Assembly (NCBI GenBank): GCA_021773795.1
Contig: JAJFJT010000015.1
Span: 62,001 to 126,000, forward strand
Length of the DNA stretch: 64,000 nt
Reading direction: 5' to 3'
From: Gammaproteobacteria bacterium
Lineage (GTDB): Bacteria > Pseudomonadota > Gammaproteobacteria > HK1
Shown here in pieces: positions 9,161 to 18,930 of the stretch. The first letter of the stretch is position 1. Every line of letters begins with the position of its first letter. The notes under the pieces were generated by a model. It was not told the DNA's origin, did not search any database, and was given only the letters and a program-made list of their open reading frames with translations. The position numbers were made by a program, and so were the translations under genes.

Positions 9161-10717
9161 TTACTGCAACAGCGCCAACACGTTCTGCGGCAGGGAGTTG
9201 GCCTGGGATAGAATCGACAGACCCGCCTGCTGGAGAATCTGGGCACGGGCTAGTGCCGCTGTTTCCTGGGCAAAATCCGCATCCGTGATTCGTGACCGGG
9301 CAGCACTGATGTTCTCCGCCGAGGTTTCGAGGTTGGCGATGGTGGATTCAAATCGACTCTGTACCGCACCAAAGGTGCCGCGTAACACGTCGATATCCGT
9401 AATCGCCTGGTCAATACGGTTGATGGAGGCATCAATATCTGAATTATCCAGAATGTTGGACTGACTCAGGGTCGAGGCATTGGTGGTCGCCGTACCACCA
9501 TCAGCGATACCGGTAAAGATGACCTCATTGCCCACATCATCCGTGGTGACGGTGATATTTGCATTGGAGGACAAGGTCACAGTGCCCTTGAAGATGTTCA
9601 GCTCCTGCTCCGTTCCCACCGCACCACTACCCACCAAGGTATTGCCAAAAAAACCGACGGCCTGATCTGCCACATCAGTACCCGCAGTACCAAGATTCTC
9701 ATTAATCTCGATGTTGCGGCCATCTGAAGCAGTGAGGACCAGATCACCACCCGAAGTGGCATTGGCAGTTACACCGGTGATGGTTTGCTGGGCATTGATG
9801 ACCGAAACCAAATCAGCTGCCGTTGAAACGGTTTGCGCCCCTTCAGTCTGCTGGGTGATCTGCTGGCCGTTGATGCCTAGTGTGTAAGTAAGCGTATCGT
9901 CGGTACCAATATTGTCAGTAAAGGCAAAGGCGGCGATTTGCGCTGCGGTGAAGGTGGTCGTGGCCGCCCCGACGGTTGCGGTGACATTGTGGTTATCCGT
10001 CGATGCATTGATGGCCGCCCCGATAGCAAAGGCGCTGCCATCACCTCGTCCCGCCGTCCCGTCAGTCGCGGCGGCGACATCAAAGCCATTGATGTTGATT
10101 TCGCCTGAAGCATTCACATCCAGCGTATCTACGATGCTGGCTGCCGCAGCTCCCTGCGCCAGAGCGGTGAGATCCGGCGGGCTGAAGACCACCGTGGCAA
10201 AGTTACCGATGGCGTTGGTACGCATGCTGGAACTGACGTTGACCGAGATAGTCTCGCCCACATTGGCGCCCACCTGGAACACACTGGTACCCAGCGTTCC
10301 GTCCAACACCTTCCGACCGTTGAATGCCGTGGTCTGAGCAACTCGATCATTCTCCGAGAGTAACTGCTGGAATTCCGCATCCAGAGAGGCGCGATCCGCT
10401 GCGGTGTTGGTGGCATTACGTGACTGCACCGAGAGCTCACGCATCCGCTGCAGGTTGTTGGTCATCTGCTGCAAGGCGCCCTCACCAGTTTGCGCCAGCG
10501 AGATAGCGTCTGCCGCGTTCCGACCGGCCTGATTCATGCCTCGAATCTGGGCGGTCATGCGGTCTGAAATGGCCAGTCCCGCAGCGTCGTCCTTGGCTGA
10601 GTTAATACGAAGACCGGAAGAAATCCGCTGCAGGGAGGTTGCCAGCTCTCCCGCGGTACGGTTCAAGTTCCGCTGTGCATTCAAGGATGCAATATTTGTG
10701 TTGATGATTTGTGCCAT
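9161..10717 (-). CDS. fliC: Flagellin FliC
   Basis: Flagellin of 518 residues, the filament subunit. The N-terminal D0/D1 helices are classical (MAQIINTNIASLNAQRNL, SSGLRINSAKDDAAGLAI, LQRMRELSVQ) and the C-terminal D1/D0 is intact (ANLETSAENISAARSRITDADF, ending LSQANSLPQNVLALLQ). The QRMRELSVQ stretch is the region recognised by TLR5 in beta/gamma flagellins. The central domain is low in aromatic residues and rich in Thr, Asn and Asp, as is common for surface-exposed flagellin domains. It is the only flagellin gene in the window and has its own sigma-28 promoter. Confidence 0.97.
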   Translation of the reverse strand: MAQIINTNIASLNAQRNLNRTAGELATSLQRISSGLRINSAKDDAAGLAISDRMTAQIRGMNQAGRNAADAISLAQTGEGALQQMTNNLQRMRELSVQSRNATNTAADRASLDAEFQQLLSENDRVAQTTAFNGRKVLDGTLGTSVFQVGANVGETISVNVSSSMRTNAIGNFATVVFSPPDLTALAQGAAAASIVDTLDVNASGEININGFDVAAATDGTAGRGDGSAFAIGAAINASTDNHNVTATVGAATTTFTAAQIAAFAFTDNIGTDDTLTYTLGINGQQITQQTEGAQTVSTAADLVSVINAQQTITGVTANATSGGDLVLTASDGRNIEINENLGTAGTDVADQAVGFFGNTLVGSGAVGTEQELNIFKGTVTLSSNANITVTTDDVGNEVIFTGIADGGTATTNASTLSQSNILDNSDIDASINRIDQAITDIDVLRGTFGAVQSRFESTIANLETSAENISAARSRITDADFAQETAALARAQILQQAGLSILSQANSLPQNVLALLQ

Positions 10718-10784
10718 CAGAGTAACTCCTCTACGCGCCTCGACGGGCCTTAATCTTTAGCCGCGCCGCTGCGGTTACGAACAT

Positions 10785-10817
10785 GGCGGATATATTCAAT
10801 ATTGAATATTTACCGCC
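10785..10817 (-). promoter_or_regulatory. 5' leader hairpin of the flagellin mRNA
   Basis: A perfect 18-bp palindrome (10792-10809, ATATTCAAT/ATTGAATAT) is flanked by GGCGG (10785-10789) and CCGCC (10813-10817), which can extend the stem. It begins only about 3 nt after the transcription start predicted from the sigma-28 site. A hairpin at the very 5' end would protect the message from 5'-dependent decay; an operator role for the palindrome is the alternative. Confidence 0.55.
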
Positions 10818-10827
10818 TCCGCCTTGG

Positions 10828-10854
10828 CTAGCGGCCACGCAGAGAGGAACTTTA
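10828..10854 (-). promoter_or_regulatory. Sigma-28 promoter of fliC
   Basis: On the minus strand TAAAGTTC (10847-10854) is followed after exactly 11 bp by GCCGCTAG (10828-10835), against the consensus TAAAGTTT-N11-GCCGATAA. It lies 111 bp ahead of the flagellin start. FliA, released when FlgM is exported, should drive it. Confidence 0.85.
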
Positions 10855-10864
10855 GGCTTTATTT

Positions 10865-12064
10865 TCACAGGAAATTAAACAGTGACAGGCTCTCCACACG
10901 GGAGAAGGAAAGCTGTGCTGCTTGCAGGATATTGGCCTGCTGATTGAAGCGGGTGATGGCCTCGGCAAGGTCGATATCCTCTATGGAAGAGCGCACCCCG
11001 CGCAAATGCACCTCAAAACTCTCATTGACTGCCTTTTCATTCTCCACGGCATTGAGCTTGGCTCCCACTCCAGCCCGCACCCGCAGCAGGTTTTCCATGC
11101 CCTGGTCCACATCTGCCAGAAAACGGTTGATGGCATTGCTGCGGCTGGCGCTGGGAGCAGTGCCATCACCCTTAATCTCCAGCGCCTTAACCAGGTTATT
11201 CACCGTGGTAAACAGATCCTGGTGGGCACTGGAGCTCACCTGAAAGCTATCCCCCGACGCCGGCGTACCGGTGATGGCGGTTTGCACGCCATTAAAGCTG
11301 ATGGCCGCGCCATCCTGATAGGCGTTAGGGCCAATCACCAGCCCCCCGCCACTGTCCCGCACCTCGTAGCTGCTCGCACTCACAAAGGTGATGGTGTAGG
11401 TATCGGGAACCCAGGCCAAGGGATCGGGAACGGCACCCGGGTTGATGATCCCGGAACCGGTATTGGAGGCATTGTCCACCGTTGTAAAGGTGCCATTGCC
11501 ATTGCGGATAAGCTGGAAGACGCTGGCGCCGGAGTCATCAATGGTGATGCGAAAATCAGGACTTAGATCCAGCTCCCGCTGACCCTGATCACCGTTATAG
11601 AGAAAGGTACCGCTGGCAGAAGGCAAAAAGGGCTTGGTCTGGGTGGCATGTCCGGCAAACAGATATTCGTTATTGCCGTCCTTGGTGTTGGCAAGCCCCA
11701 CCAGCTCACCCTGACGAGCATTCACCTCTCCCGCAATGGCGGAGCGATCGGCATCGGTGAGATGTGCATTATTGGCCTGGATAGCCAACTCCCGAACCCG
11801 TTGCAGCAGATTATTTGCAGAGGTCAGGGCGTTGTCCTCCAGTACCAGGCGAGAGTTCGCGGTATCCGCGTTACGCTGGAACTGCTGAGTTGCCGCCAGC
11901 GCCTGATTCAGATCCAGAACCCGTTTGGCGCCAGCCGGATCATCAGCCGGACTGAGTATGCGTTTACCCGAGGCCACTTGCTGTTGTGCCTTGGCCATCT
12001 CGCTCTGGCTATCCAGCATGGCCGTGAGGCTGCGGGTAAAAGTCTGGGCTGTGGATATACGCAC
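10865..12064 (-). CDS. flgL: Hook-filament junction protein FlgL (HAP3)
   Basis: FlgL (399 residues) forms the second junction ring between hook and filament. The N-terminus is flagellin-like (MRISTAQTFTRSLTAMLDSQ, SGKRILSPADDPAGAKRVLDL, RELAIQANNAHLTDADR, NTKDGNNEYLFAGHATQTKPF) and the C-terminus matches the family (EAITRFNQQANILQAAQLSFSR split across the last helix, ending SLFNFL). It follows flgK with a 3-bp gap and ends 11 bp before the sigma-28 box of fliC, so the early/middle operon runs up to the flagellin promoter. Confidence 0.95.
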   Translation of the reverse strand: MRISTAQTFTRSLTAMLDSQSEMAKAQQQVASGKRILSPADDPAGAKRVLDLNQALAATQQFQRNADTANSRLVLEDNALTSANNLLQRVRELAIQANNAHLTDADRSAIAGEVNARQGELVGLANTKDGNNEYLFAGHATQTKPFLPSASGTFLYNGDQGQRELDLSPDFRITIDDSGASVFQLIRNGNGTFTTVDNASNTGSGIINPGAVPDPLAWVPDTYTITFVSASSYEVRDSGGGLVIGPNAYQDGAAISFNGVQTAITGTPASGDSFQVSSSAHQDLFTTVNNLVKALEIKGDGTAPSASRSNAINRFLADVDQGMENLLRVRAGVGAKLNAVENEKAVNESFEVHLRGVRSSIEDIDLAEAITRFNQQANILQAAQLSFSRVESLSLFNFL

Positions 12065-12067
12065 GGT

Positions 12068-14029
12068 TTATCTCCCAACGGCGTTGAGCAAATCAGAAAA
12101 CAGTTGATTGGCAGTGGAAATCACCTGAGCGCTGGCCTGATAGGCCTGCTGAAAGCGCAACAGATTCGCCGCCTCTTCATCCAGGTTGACGCCGGAGCTC
12201 GCCTCACGACGCTCGGTAACCTGACGCAACAAGGTGTCCTGTACCGCCACGCTGATTTCGGCCTGGCGCGTGAGCGTGCCGACCTCGGTCACCAATTGAC
12301 CATAACCCTCCTCCAGCGAGCTGCTACCACCGGTCAGCACGTTGGTGTTCTGGATTCCGGCGAGCAGCAGGGCATTACGGTTATCCCCCACGCCATTGCT
12401 GTTATCCCCGATGGTAAAGCTGTCGCCACTTTGCGGGACGCCGCTCACATTAAAACTGACGCCGCCATAGCCGGCAAAAGTGAAGCTCTTACCCACACTC
12501 TCAGTGGCAGGATCATAGGCAAGCGTACCCCCAGGGCCGTTGGTGACGGTAAAACCGGGGACGCCCGCGCCCAGCGCACTGGGGCTGAAAGTCAGCGTGA
12601 TGGTGCCACCGGAGCCCGAAAGCGGCAGATTGGTGGTGTTGGCCACTGATTCCCCACCGATAGTTCCACTGCCAAGATTAGCGATGGCCACCGCGGTCCG
12701 CAGTGGAGCAGCTGCAGCGATAATCCGTGGGTCACTGACGGCAAGATTAAAAGATCGTGCCGCTCTACGTGTTGGCTGGATGACGAAGCTGTCCCCGGGG
12801 GCAAAGGCACCAGCAGTAATGGCCCCCAGAGTAATGCCATCCACGGTCTCAGCACCCCCGGGAAAAGTAGTCAGCGTGGTCACATTATTATCGGACAGCC
12901 GGGTAAGGGTGTAATTCGTACCGTCATAATCCAACTGGTAGTCACTGGTAGTGAGCGCCGCAATATCACTCACAGTGGCCGTAAATTGGGGGGGTGGTGC
13001 GCCCATATTTTGTTGATTGGCAAGAACATTCGGTGCGGAGCTGTCAAGAGGCTGGAAAAAATCGCCACCCGCCACCCCGTTCAGATCAACGCCCAGCCGA
13101 TGCTGGAGATTGACCTCTACCGCCAGACCAATGGCGACCCGACCGATGGAATTTTCAGTCACATTGAGTATCTGATCACGAAAATCAAGAATTCCGGCCA
13201 GCTCCCCGCCGGTGAGAAAATCACTAATGGGCACACTGGTAGTGCCGGTTGTCAGTGCCACCTCTTCACGGCCCGGATCGAAGGCATTACGCACCACGTC
13301 CAGAATACCGATGCTGGTGCCCACCACCAGCGGCTGCCCTGAACCCACGCTGATATTCAGTGACCCGTCATCCTGCAGCAGAGTACGTACATTGATGCGT
13401 TCCGAAAGCTGCCGCACCAGTTCATCCCGTTGGTCCAACAGATCATTGGCGGGCTGCCCATTAGCAGCCCCCTGGGAAACTACAATCTGCTGATTTAAGT
13501 CGGAAATGCCCTGGGCAATGGAATTTACCTCTGCCACCACACTGCGCAAGCGTTCATTAGTCTCCGTACGCAAATCGCCCAGCCGTGCCGCCATTGAATG
13601 AAAGCGCTGAGCAAGGCTCTCCGCATTACCTAACAGAACCTGACGCGAGGCCGAGGAGCTCGGATCTGAACTCAGCTCCTGCAGTGACGAAAAATAGTCT
13701 TGCAAGGCTGGGCTCAAGCCACCATCAGGATCGGCAAGCAGGTTATCCACCTGGGCCGAAAGTTCCTGAAACACCTGAATCTGTTCACTGCCAGAGGTGC
13801 TCGAACGCACCTGCTCGGTGATAAAGCTGTCGAAAACACGACGAATACCGACTACCTCCACGCCCTTGCCGACAAAGCCATTGCCCTGCGCCTGCGGTGT
13901 CCGTGGGCCAAAATCCACCCGCTGACGGCTAAAGCCCGGGGTATTGGCATTGGAAATATTGTGTCCGGCGGTCGTCAAACCCCTACGGGCTGCCAGCAAG
14001 CCGGAGACGCCATTATCAAGAATCGACAT
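12068..14029 (-). CDS. flgK: Hook-filament junction protein FlgK (HAP1)
   Basis: FlgK has 653 residues, somewhat longer than the Salmonella protein. It forms the first junction ring on the hook. The N-terminus is that of rod/hook proteins (MSILDNGVSGLLAARRGL, TAGHNISNANTPGFSRQR) and the C-terminus has SGVNLDEEAANLLRFQQAYQ followed by ASAQVISTANQLF, the conserved axial helix. The extra length lies in the middle, surface-exposed region. It is followed immediately by flgL and preceded by flgJ, the classical flgJKL order. Confidence 0.95.
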   Translation of the reverse strand: MSILDNGVSGLLAARRGLTTAGHNISNANTPGFSRQRVDFGPRTPQAQGNGFVGKGVEVVGIRRVFDSFITEQVRSSTSGSEQIQVFQELSAQVDNLLADPDGGLSPALQDYFSSLQELSSDPSSSASRQVLLGNAESLAQRFHSMAARLGDLRTETNERLRSVVAEVNSIAQGISDLNQQIVVSQGAANGQPANDLLDQRDELVRQLSERINVRTLLQDDGSLNISVGSGQPLVVGTSIGILDVVRNAFDPGREEVALTTGTTSVPISDFLTGGELAGILDFRDQILNVTENSIGRVAIGLAVEVNLQHRLGVDLNGVAGGDFFQPLDSSAPNVLANQQNMGAPPPQFTATVSDIAALTTSDYQLDYDGTNYTLTRLSDNNVTTLTTFPGGAETVDGITLGAITAGAFAPGDSFVIQPTRRAARSFNLAVSDPRIIAAAAPLRTAVAIANLGSGTIGGESVANTTNLPLSGSGGTITLTFSPSALGAGVPGFTVTNGPGGTLAYDPATESVGKSFTFAGYGGVSFNVSGVPQSGDSFTIGDNSNGVGDNRNALLLAGIQNTNVLTGGSSSLEEGYGQLVTEVGTLTRQAEISVAVQDTLLRQVTERREASSGVNLDEEAANLLRFQQAYQASAQVISTANQLFSDLLNAVGR

Positions 14030-14042
14030 AAGTGCTTCCTCG

Positions 14043-14933
14043 CTAGTTCAGCGGCCCCCGCCCGGAATGCTTGATTCCGGCCATAGGCTCAGCCTGCATA
14101 AGTGCCAGGATTTTGGTGCCGTAATCAGGATCAGTGGCATACCCGGCTTGCTGCAAACCGTTCAGATAGGCGGCACCATTCTCGGCACTCGCCGCCACCG
14201 GTTGGTAGCGAGAGGAATCGAGGATGAAGCGGGTATAATCATCAAAACCCTGGGCGATAGATTTATAGGCGCGAAATTGGCCGCGGGTTTTAGTGAAGAC
14301 CCCTTGTCCGTATTCCACTGTGGGCACTCCCACGCGATCGCCCTGCCAACGGCTATCGGCCTTGATGCCGAAGAAATTGAAACTGGGCCGGCCTTGCGCA
14401 TCATGAATGACTGCCTGTCCCCAACCGGTTTCCAGTGCCGCCTGGGCAACCAGCACACGAGGCTCGATGCCAATCGCCGCTGCCGCCCGCCTGGCATGGG
14501 GCAAAACGGCATTCACAAAGGACTCCGGTGATTCAAATAAGGCCGTATGTCGACCAGCGTGCTCAGGCTGAACGCGCGATGGGCGCGACGACAAACCGGC
14601 CTTGGCATCAATTCCCGCCGGCACACGAATACCCGTAGCCCCCGATAACTGCCGCTCCAGAACTGCACTAAGGCCAATACCTTTGTCTGCGGACATTTGC
14701 AGGCTGATTTGATTGTCAAAGAGATCGCGGTACAGCTTCCCCTGATCACCGCCAAAAATCGGGTCACCGGGGGTGGCGTCACGCATGCTCTTTAACATCA
14801 TCTGCAGAAACAGCGCCTCGAACTGGCGTGCAACCTCCTTAGCCGCCTCCGGGGAATGTGCCCGTGCATCCGCGCGCAAGCCAGCAAAAGCAGAAAAATC
14901 GGTATAGGTATTGAGAGCAGCGGGTGTGCTCAC
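14043..14933 (-). CDS. flgJ: Peptidoglycan hydrolase and rod-capping protein FlgJ
   Basis: This 296-residue protein has the two-domain FlgJ layout. The N-terminal rod-binding part reads EVARQFEALFLQMMLKSMRDATPGD. The C-terminal glucosaminidase (GH73) part reads FVNAVLPHARRAAAAIGIEPRVLVAQAALETGWG across its start, with the catalytic Glu in AALETGWG, and later FFGIKADSRWQG. FlgJ opens the cell wall so the rod can pass through. It lies between flgI and flgK, with an AT-rich 54-bp gap (14934-14987) ahead of it. Confidence 0.95.
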   Translation of the reverse strand: MSTPAALNTYTDFSAFAGLRADARAHSPEAAKEVARQFEALFLQMMLKSMRDATPGDPIFGGDQGKLYRDLFDNQISLQMSADKGIGLSAVLERQLSGATGIRVPAGIDAKAGLSSRPSRVQPEHAGRHTALFESPESFVNAVLPHARRAAAAIGIEPRVLVAQAALETGWGQAVIHDAQGRPSFNFFGIKADSRWQGDRVGVPTVEYGQGVFTKTRGQFRAYKSIAQGFDDYTRFILDSSRYQPVAASAENGAAYLNGLQQAGYATDPDYGTKILALMQAEPMAGIKHSGRGPLN

Positions 14934-14987
14934 AGCGCATCACCAACAACTAATGCAGCATCGATATATATATAATATCCCATTGTT

Positions 14988-16118
14988 TTATATCACTATT
15001 AGTTGCGCTCTAAGTGCGCCTGCTTCCTTCAGCGCTTCCAGGATTGCGACCAAATCACCCGGTGCCGCACCCACCTGATTGATCGCCCTGACGATCTCGT
15101 CCAGGGCGATCCCCGGGGTGAACAGAAACATGCGGTTATTCTCTTCCCTCACTTCAATACGGGAGTTGGGCACCACCACAGTCTGCCCGCCCGCCAAGGG
15201 TGCCGGCTGGCTAACCCCGGTGACATTACTGATGGTGACCGACAGGCTGCCGTGGGTTACCGCCGCCGCCGTTACCCGCACATGGCGTCCAATCACCACC
15301 GTACCGGTACGGGAATTGACGATGACCTTGGCTGAGCCCTCTCCAGGCTCGAGTGAGACATTTTCCACCAGGGAAACAAAACTAACGCGTTGCCCTGCAT
15401 TACGCGGCGCATTAACCCGCACCGAAGTAGAATCAATAGCAGATGCAGCCCCCGCACCAACCTCTGTATTGATGGCATCTGCCAAGCGCTTGGAAGTCGT
15501 GAAATCCGGACGATGGAGATTCCACACCAGATAATCTTCGTGGCCAAACATCGTCGGTGCAGGGCGTTCCACACTGGCACCATTGGGAATTCTCCCGACG
15601 GTCGGAATATTTACCGTAATACGGTTGCCATCCTCGGTGGAGGCACCGAATCCACCCACCACCAGATTGCCCTGGGCAATGGCGTAGACCCGCCCATCGG
15701 CGCCCTTGAGCGGGGACATGATCAAGGTGCCACCACGCAGGCTCTTGGCGTTACCAATGGTGGACACCGTGACATCAATGTTTTGGCCCGGTTTAGCGAA
15801 GGGCGGCAAAATGCTGCTGAGACTGACGGCGGCAACATTTTTCAGCTGGGGGCTGACATTTGCCGGCAAGCTGATGCCATAACGGCTGAGCATGCTCTTC
15901 AGGCTTTGCACCGTAAATGGAGTCTGACCGGTCTGATCACCGGTGCCATTGAGCCCCACCACCAATCCGTAGCCAGCCAGTTGGTTGTCTCGAACGCCAG
16001 CAATAGTGGCGATATCCTTGACTCGTTCAGCCTGAGCTATACCAGTCACCAGCAACAGCGATACAAGGCCGGCGACACCTATCAGTTTGTTCCGGATATT
16101 CATGTTGCAATCTCGCAT
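14988..16118 (-). CDS. flgI: Flagellar P-ring protein FlgI
   Basis: FlgI forms the periplasmic P ring around the rod. ATG 16118 is chosen because GGTGAG lies 6 bp before it; ATG 16139 and ATG 16103 are alternatives. The product has about 376 residues, with a signal peptide ([19 protein letters not shown], cleavage before ERVKDIA) and the family sequences [24 protein letters not shown] (split), [20 protein letters not shown] and [15 protein letters not shown]. The end, [15 protein letters not shown], is typical. A 460-bp repeat-rich gap separates it from flgH, which is unusual within this operon. Confidence 0.95.
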   Translation of the reverse strand: MRDCNMNIRNKLIGVAGLVSLLLVTGIAQAERVKDIATIAGVRDNQLAGYGLVVGLNGTGDQTGQTPFTVQSLKSMLSRYGISLPANVSPQLKNVAAVSLSSILPPFAKPGQNIDVTVSTIGNAKSLRGGTLIMSPLKGADGRVYAIAQGNLVVGGFGASTEDGNRITVNIPTVGRIPNGASVERPAPTMFGHEDYLVWNLHRPDFTTSKRLADAINTEVGAGAASAIDSTSVRVNAPRNAGQRVSFVSLVENVSLEPGEGSAKVIVNSRTGTVVIGRHVRVTAAAVTHGSLSVTISNVTGVSQPAPLAGGQTVVVPNSRIEVREENNRMFLFTPGIALDEIVRAINQVGAAPGDLVAILEALKEAGALRAQLIVI

Positions 16119-16212
16119 TAGGAACTCACCCATCTTCATTGCAACTATCAGGCCAACTGCCGCTGTCGCTATTCAGCTTTTTAACGTTGAGGGAAGATCC
16201 ACAACCCCCTCC

Positions 16213-16274
16213 CGTCATCCCGACCACACCCCGCATCGTGGTGTGGGGCAGGCTGCGCGCGAGCCGGGACCCAG
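16213..16274. repeat. Palindromic intergenic repeat, CGTCATCCCG type
   Basis: The element starts CGTCATCCCG and ends GCCGGGACCCAGG, with an internal hairpin CCACACC/GGTGTGG. This resembles the dispersed CGTCATTCCCG...CGGGAATCCAG repeats found between genes in many proteobacteria. Only one copy was noticed in this window. Confidence 0.55.
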
Positions 16275-16456
16275 GGGACGGAGCCACGACGGTAGTGGGT
16301 CTTTAGCCTTCCGGGCTGGGATCATGAGCGACTACGCGCTTTGCTGACATGGTCTGGATCCTCGTCTACGCGAGCATGACTCGGGGTTGTTTGGGATGTA
16401 TGGGTGTGTAACGGGATTGTCCGGCCTATTTTGCCATTGCCGGAGTATGGCTATCT

Positions 16457-16560
16457 GTAGCCTGGATGAAACGAAGTGGAATCCGGGGCAGAGTCTGTGG
16501 CTAAGCCTCCGCGCGCCGATTCGACCTTCCCGGATTCCCCTTGCGCTACATCCGGGCTAC
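16457..16560. repeat. Large inverted repeat of REP/MITE-like type
   Basis: A 31-bp arm (16457-16487, GTAGCCTGGATG...GGAATCCGGG) is mirrored by a 32-bp arm (16529-16560, CCCGGATTCC...CATCCGGGCTAC) at about 80% identity around a 41-bp centre. The GTAGCCCGGATG...GGAATCCGGG pattern is a familiar dispersed repeat in gammaproteobacteria. It can form a long hairpin in the flgH-flgI transcript. Confidence 0.7.
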
Positions 16561-16599
16561 AGGCTGACTCCACGCCCACTGAGCTGAGTCATAAGGTGG

Positions 16600-17313
16600 T
16601 TAAAAGGGCAGAAGCGCCCCTACGAAGAATTTGGCTAGCCAACCAACCGCATTACTATCCGCTATGGCTCCTTCGCCGGCATAAATGATGCGAGCATTGG
16701 CCACCCGGGGAGAGGCAACGGAATTATTGGCATCGATATCAGCGGCCCGCACAATGCCGGAGAAACGGATGTGTTCGTGGCCCTGATTGAGGGTGAGGAT
16801 CTTCTCACCCTGCACCACCAAATTGCCGTTGGGCAGCACCTCCGCCACGGTAACCGTAATTTCACCCGTCAGGGAATTGCTCTGCACGCTCTCGGCCTCA
16901 CCATCAAAGGCATGGTTGGAGCCGAGAGAGGTACCCAGATTATTATTTCGAGTACTGGTCAACGGCAGCGCCCCGGGCAAATCAAACTGCGGGGTGGAAC
17001 CCAGAATGGTGGGATTGCTGATTGTCGTGGTATTGGTTTTGGTAAAGTCCGTCTCCGCCGTCTTGGAGGCATCGGTGCTCTCATTGAGGATGATGGTCAA
17101 CATATCCCCCACCAAGCGAGCCCGTTGGTCTTCAAACAGCGGTGCCGAGTAGCCGGCCTGAAAGATGGCACCATTGCGCGACTCCAGCGGTGGCATGGCA
17201 CTGGGACGAATCACGGCAAAGGCCGGGTCCCGTGTGGGTGCAGATTGGCAACCCACTAGCCCGACGAGGCCCATCAATAGCAAAACCCTCATTTTTCTGG
17301 CCGGAGAAAACAT
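16600..17313 (-). CDS. flgH: Flagellar L-ring lipoprotein FlgH
   Basis: FlgH (237 residues) forms the outer-membrane L ring. The N-terminus is a lipoprotein signal with lipobox LVGC (VLLLMGLVGLVGCQSAP), so the mature protein begins at that Cys. GAGG lies 8 bp before ATG 17313. Family sequences include YSAPLFEDQRARLVGDMLTI, LNESTDASK, GSNHAFDGE, LTGEITVTVAEVLPNGNLVV, GEKILTLNQGHEHIRFSGIV and the end WLAKFFVGALLPF. It follows flgG by 26 bp. Confidence 0.95.
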   Translation of the reverse strand: MFSPARKMRVLLLMGLVGLVGCQSAPTRDPAFAVIRPSAMPPLESRNGAIFQAGYSAPLFEDQRARLVGDMLTIILNESTDASKTAETDFTKTNTTTISNPTILGSTPQFDLPGALPLTSTRNNNLGTSLGSNHAFDGEAESVQSNSLTGEITVTVAEVLPNGNLVVQGEKILTLNQGHEHIRFSGIVRAADIDANNSVASPRVANARIIYAGEGAIADSNAVGWLAKFFVGALLPF

Positions 17314-17339
17314 TTAATTAACCTCACTTATTCATATGC

Positions 17340-18125
17340 TTACAGGTTATTACTCACAAACTGCAGCATCTGATCAGTCGTCGCGATAGCCTTGGAATTC
17401 ATCTCGTAGGCACGCTGGGTCTCGATCATATTGACCAGCTCTTCCACCACGTTGACGTTTGAGCTCTCCAGAGCGCCCTGCACCAGGGTGCCGATACCCG
17501 TTAGTCCGGGCGTGCCGGTCTGGGGTGAGCCACTGGCGGCAGTCTCCACGAACAGGTTGTTTCCACGTGGCTCCAACCCGGTGGGGTTGATGAAATCCGC
17601 CAGCTGTATGGTGCCGATCTGGCTTGGAGTCGAGCTGCCCGCCACCAGCACTGAAACCACGCCGTCCGAGCCGATAGTCAGGCTCAGGGTGTTGGCCGGC
17701 ACGGTAATACTGGGGGTCATGGCGAGCCCCTCGGAATTGACCACGCCACCGGCGCTGTCTATCTGAAAGCTGCCATCCCGGGTATAGGCGAAGCTGCCAT
17801 CGGCCTGGAGGATCTGGAAGAAGCCCCGACCCTGTATAGCAAGGTCCAGAGAATTTTCGGTGTGAGTGAGATTGCCCTGGGTAAAGAGCTTCTCCGTCGC
17901 TACGGTGCGCACCCCGGTACCCAGCATCAGGCCCGAGGGTAGTTGTGAATTTTGGGTGGATTGAGCACCCGGCTGGCGGATGTTCTGGTACAGCAGGTCG
18001 GCAAATACGCCACGATCCCGCTTGAAGCCCATGGTGTTGACATTGGCCAGATTATTGGCCACCAGCGCCATGCGCGTCTGTTGCGCATCCAGTCCGGTTT
18101 TTGCTATCGAAAGTGCTCGGTCCAT
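17340..18125 (-). CDS. flgG: Flagellar distal rod protein FlgG
   Basis: FlgG (261 residues) builds the distal rod. The N-terminal axial motif is [20 protein letters not shown], then [16 protein letters not shown], and the C-terminal one is [28 protein letters not shown] followed by [13 protein letters not shown]. The rod-specific sequence [17 protein letters not shown] after the first motif separates it from FlgF and FlgE. It lies between flgF and flgH. Confidence 0.96.
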   Translation of the reverse strand: MDRALSIAKTGLDAQQTRMALVANNLANVNTMGFKRDRGVFADLLYQNIRQPGAQSTQNSQLPSGLMLGTGVRTVATEKLFTQGNLTHTENSLDLAIQGRGFFQILQADGSFAYTRDGSFQIDSAGGVVNSEGLAMTPSITVPANTLSLTIGSDGVVSVLVAGSSTPSQIGTIQLADFINPTGLEPRGNNLFVETAASGSPQTGTPGLTGIGTLVQGALESSNVNVVEELVNMIETQRAYEMNSKAIATTDQMLQFVSNNL

Positions 18126-18138
18126 TTTCTTGTCCTCT

Positions 18139-18879
18139 CTAGGAAATCCGCATAATCTGGGTTGTCACTTCAGCGTTTTCCTCGGCAATTCGCATCATCT
18201 TGACCTGCAATTCAAATTTCCGCGCCAGATCAATCATCTTGACCATGGCCTCTACACCATTGACATTGCTGGCCTCCAGCGCACCAGAAACCAGCCGTAC
18301 CTCGGCATCCGGCTCTAGCGGTTTCGCGTCACGAATATGCAACAGCCCGTCGGCTCCTTTGAATAATTGTTCCAGGGGCGGCCGTACCAGCTTGACCCGG
18401 TCCACCTCTGCCAGTGCCTTCGCCGCCTGCCCCAAGGGACGAACACTGATGGTGCCATCGCTGGCCACCTCTATTTTTTCTGCCGGTGGAATGGCGATGG
18501 GCCCGCCATTCCCTAGCACCAGTTGCCCCGCCGCGGTCTCCAGCAACCCATTGCTAGTGAGGCGGAAATTACCTGCCCGGGTATAGGCCTCACCGCCGTC
18601 GGCAGTCTGGACCGCGATAAAGCCATCGCCGTTGATGGCCATGTCCAAATCGCGTCCGGTGGTCTGGATAGCACCCGGATTGAGGTCCACCCCGGGGCGC
18701 TCACTCATGGCAAAAACTCGAGATGGCAGGCCCGCACCAAACAAGGGCTGGCTGCGAAACTGATTCAGATCAGCCCGAAAACCGGTGGTCGTCACATTGG
18801 CCAGGTTATGACTGTTGGCCGCTTGCGCCACCATCACCTGTTGGGCGCCGGTCATTGCAACATAGAGCATGTGGTCCAT
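18139..18879 (-). CDS. flgF: Flagellar proximal rod protein FlgF
   Basis: FlgF (246 residues) is a proximal rod subunit. It starts [20 protein letters not shown], with [20 protein letters not shown], and ends with the axial helix [20 protein letters not shown] and [11 protein letters not shown]. The FLxFRSQPL-like segment ([19 protein letters not shown]) is characteristic. It follows flgE by 51 bp and precedes flgG by 13 bp. Confidence 0.95.
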   Translation of the reverse strand: MDHMLYVAMTGAQQVMVAQAANSHNLANVTTTGFRADLNQFRSQPLFGAGLPSRVFAMSERPGVDLNPGAIQTTGRDLDMAINGDGFIAVQTADGGEAYTRAGNFRLTSNGLLETAAGQLVLGNGGPIAIPPAEKIEVASDGTISVRPLGQAAKALAEVDRVKLVRPPLEQLFKGADGLLHIRDAKPLEPDAEVRLVSGALEASNVNGVEAMVKMIDLARKFELQVKMMRIAEENAEVTTQIMRIS

Positions 18880-18930
18880 GACTATCTTCCTGCTTTCTTC
18901 GCTATAGGTACCGAAACACCTTCATCCCGA

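Larger units (their letters stand above)
16119..16599. other. Gene-free repeat region between flgI and flgH
   Basis: About 480 bp split the flgGHI block. I find no convincing gene on either strand. It holds two different palindromic repeat elements (16213-16274 and 16457-16560), a purine/pyrimidine-biased spacer between them and a short leader for flgI. Transcription must pass through it for flgI to flgL to be expressed from the flgB promoter, unless a promoter lies within. Confidence 0.7.

Noticed and set aside
11648-12649. Long plus-strand open frame (333 codons) opposite flgL and flgK
   Set aside because: Lies across two clear flagellar genes; a shadow of their codon bias.
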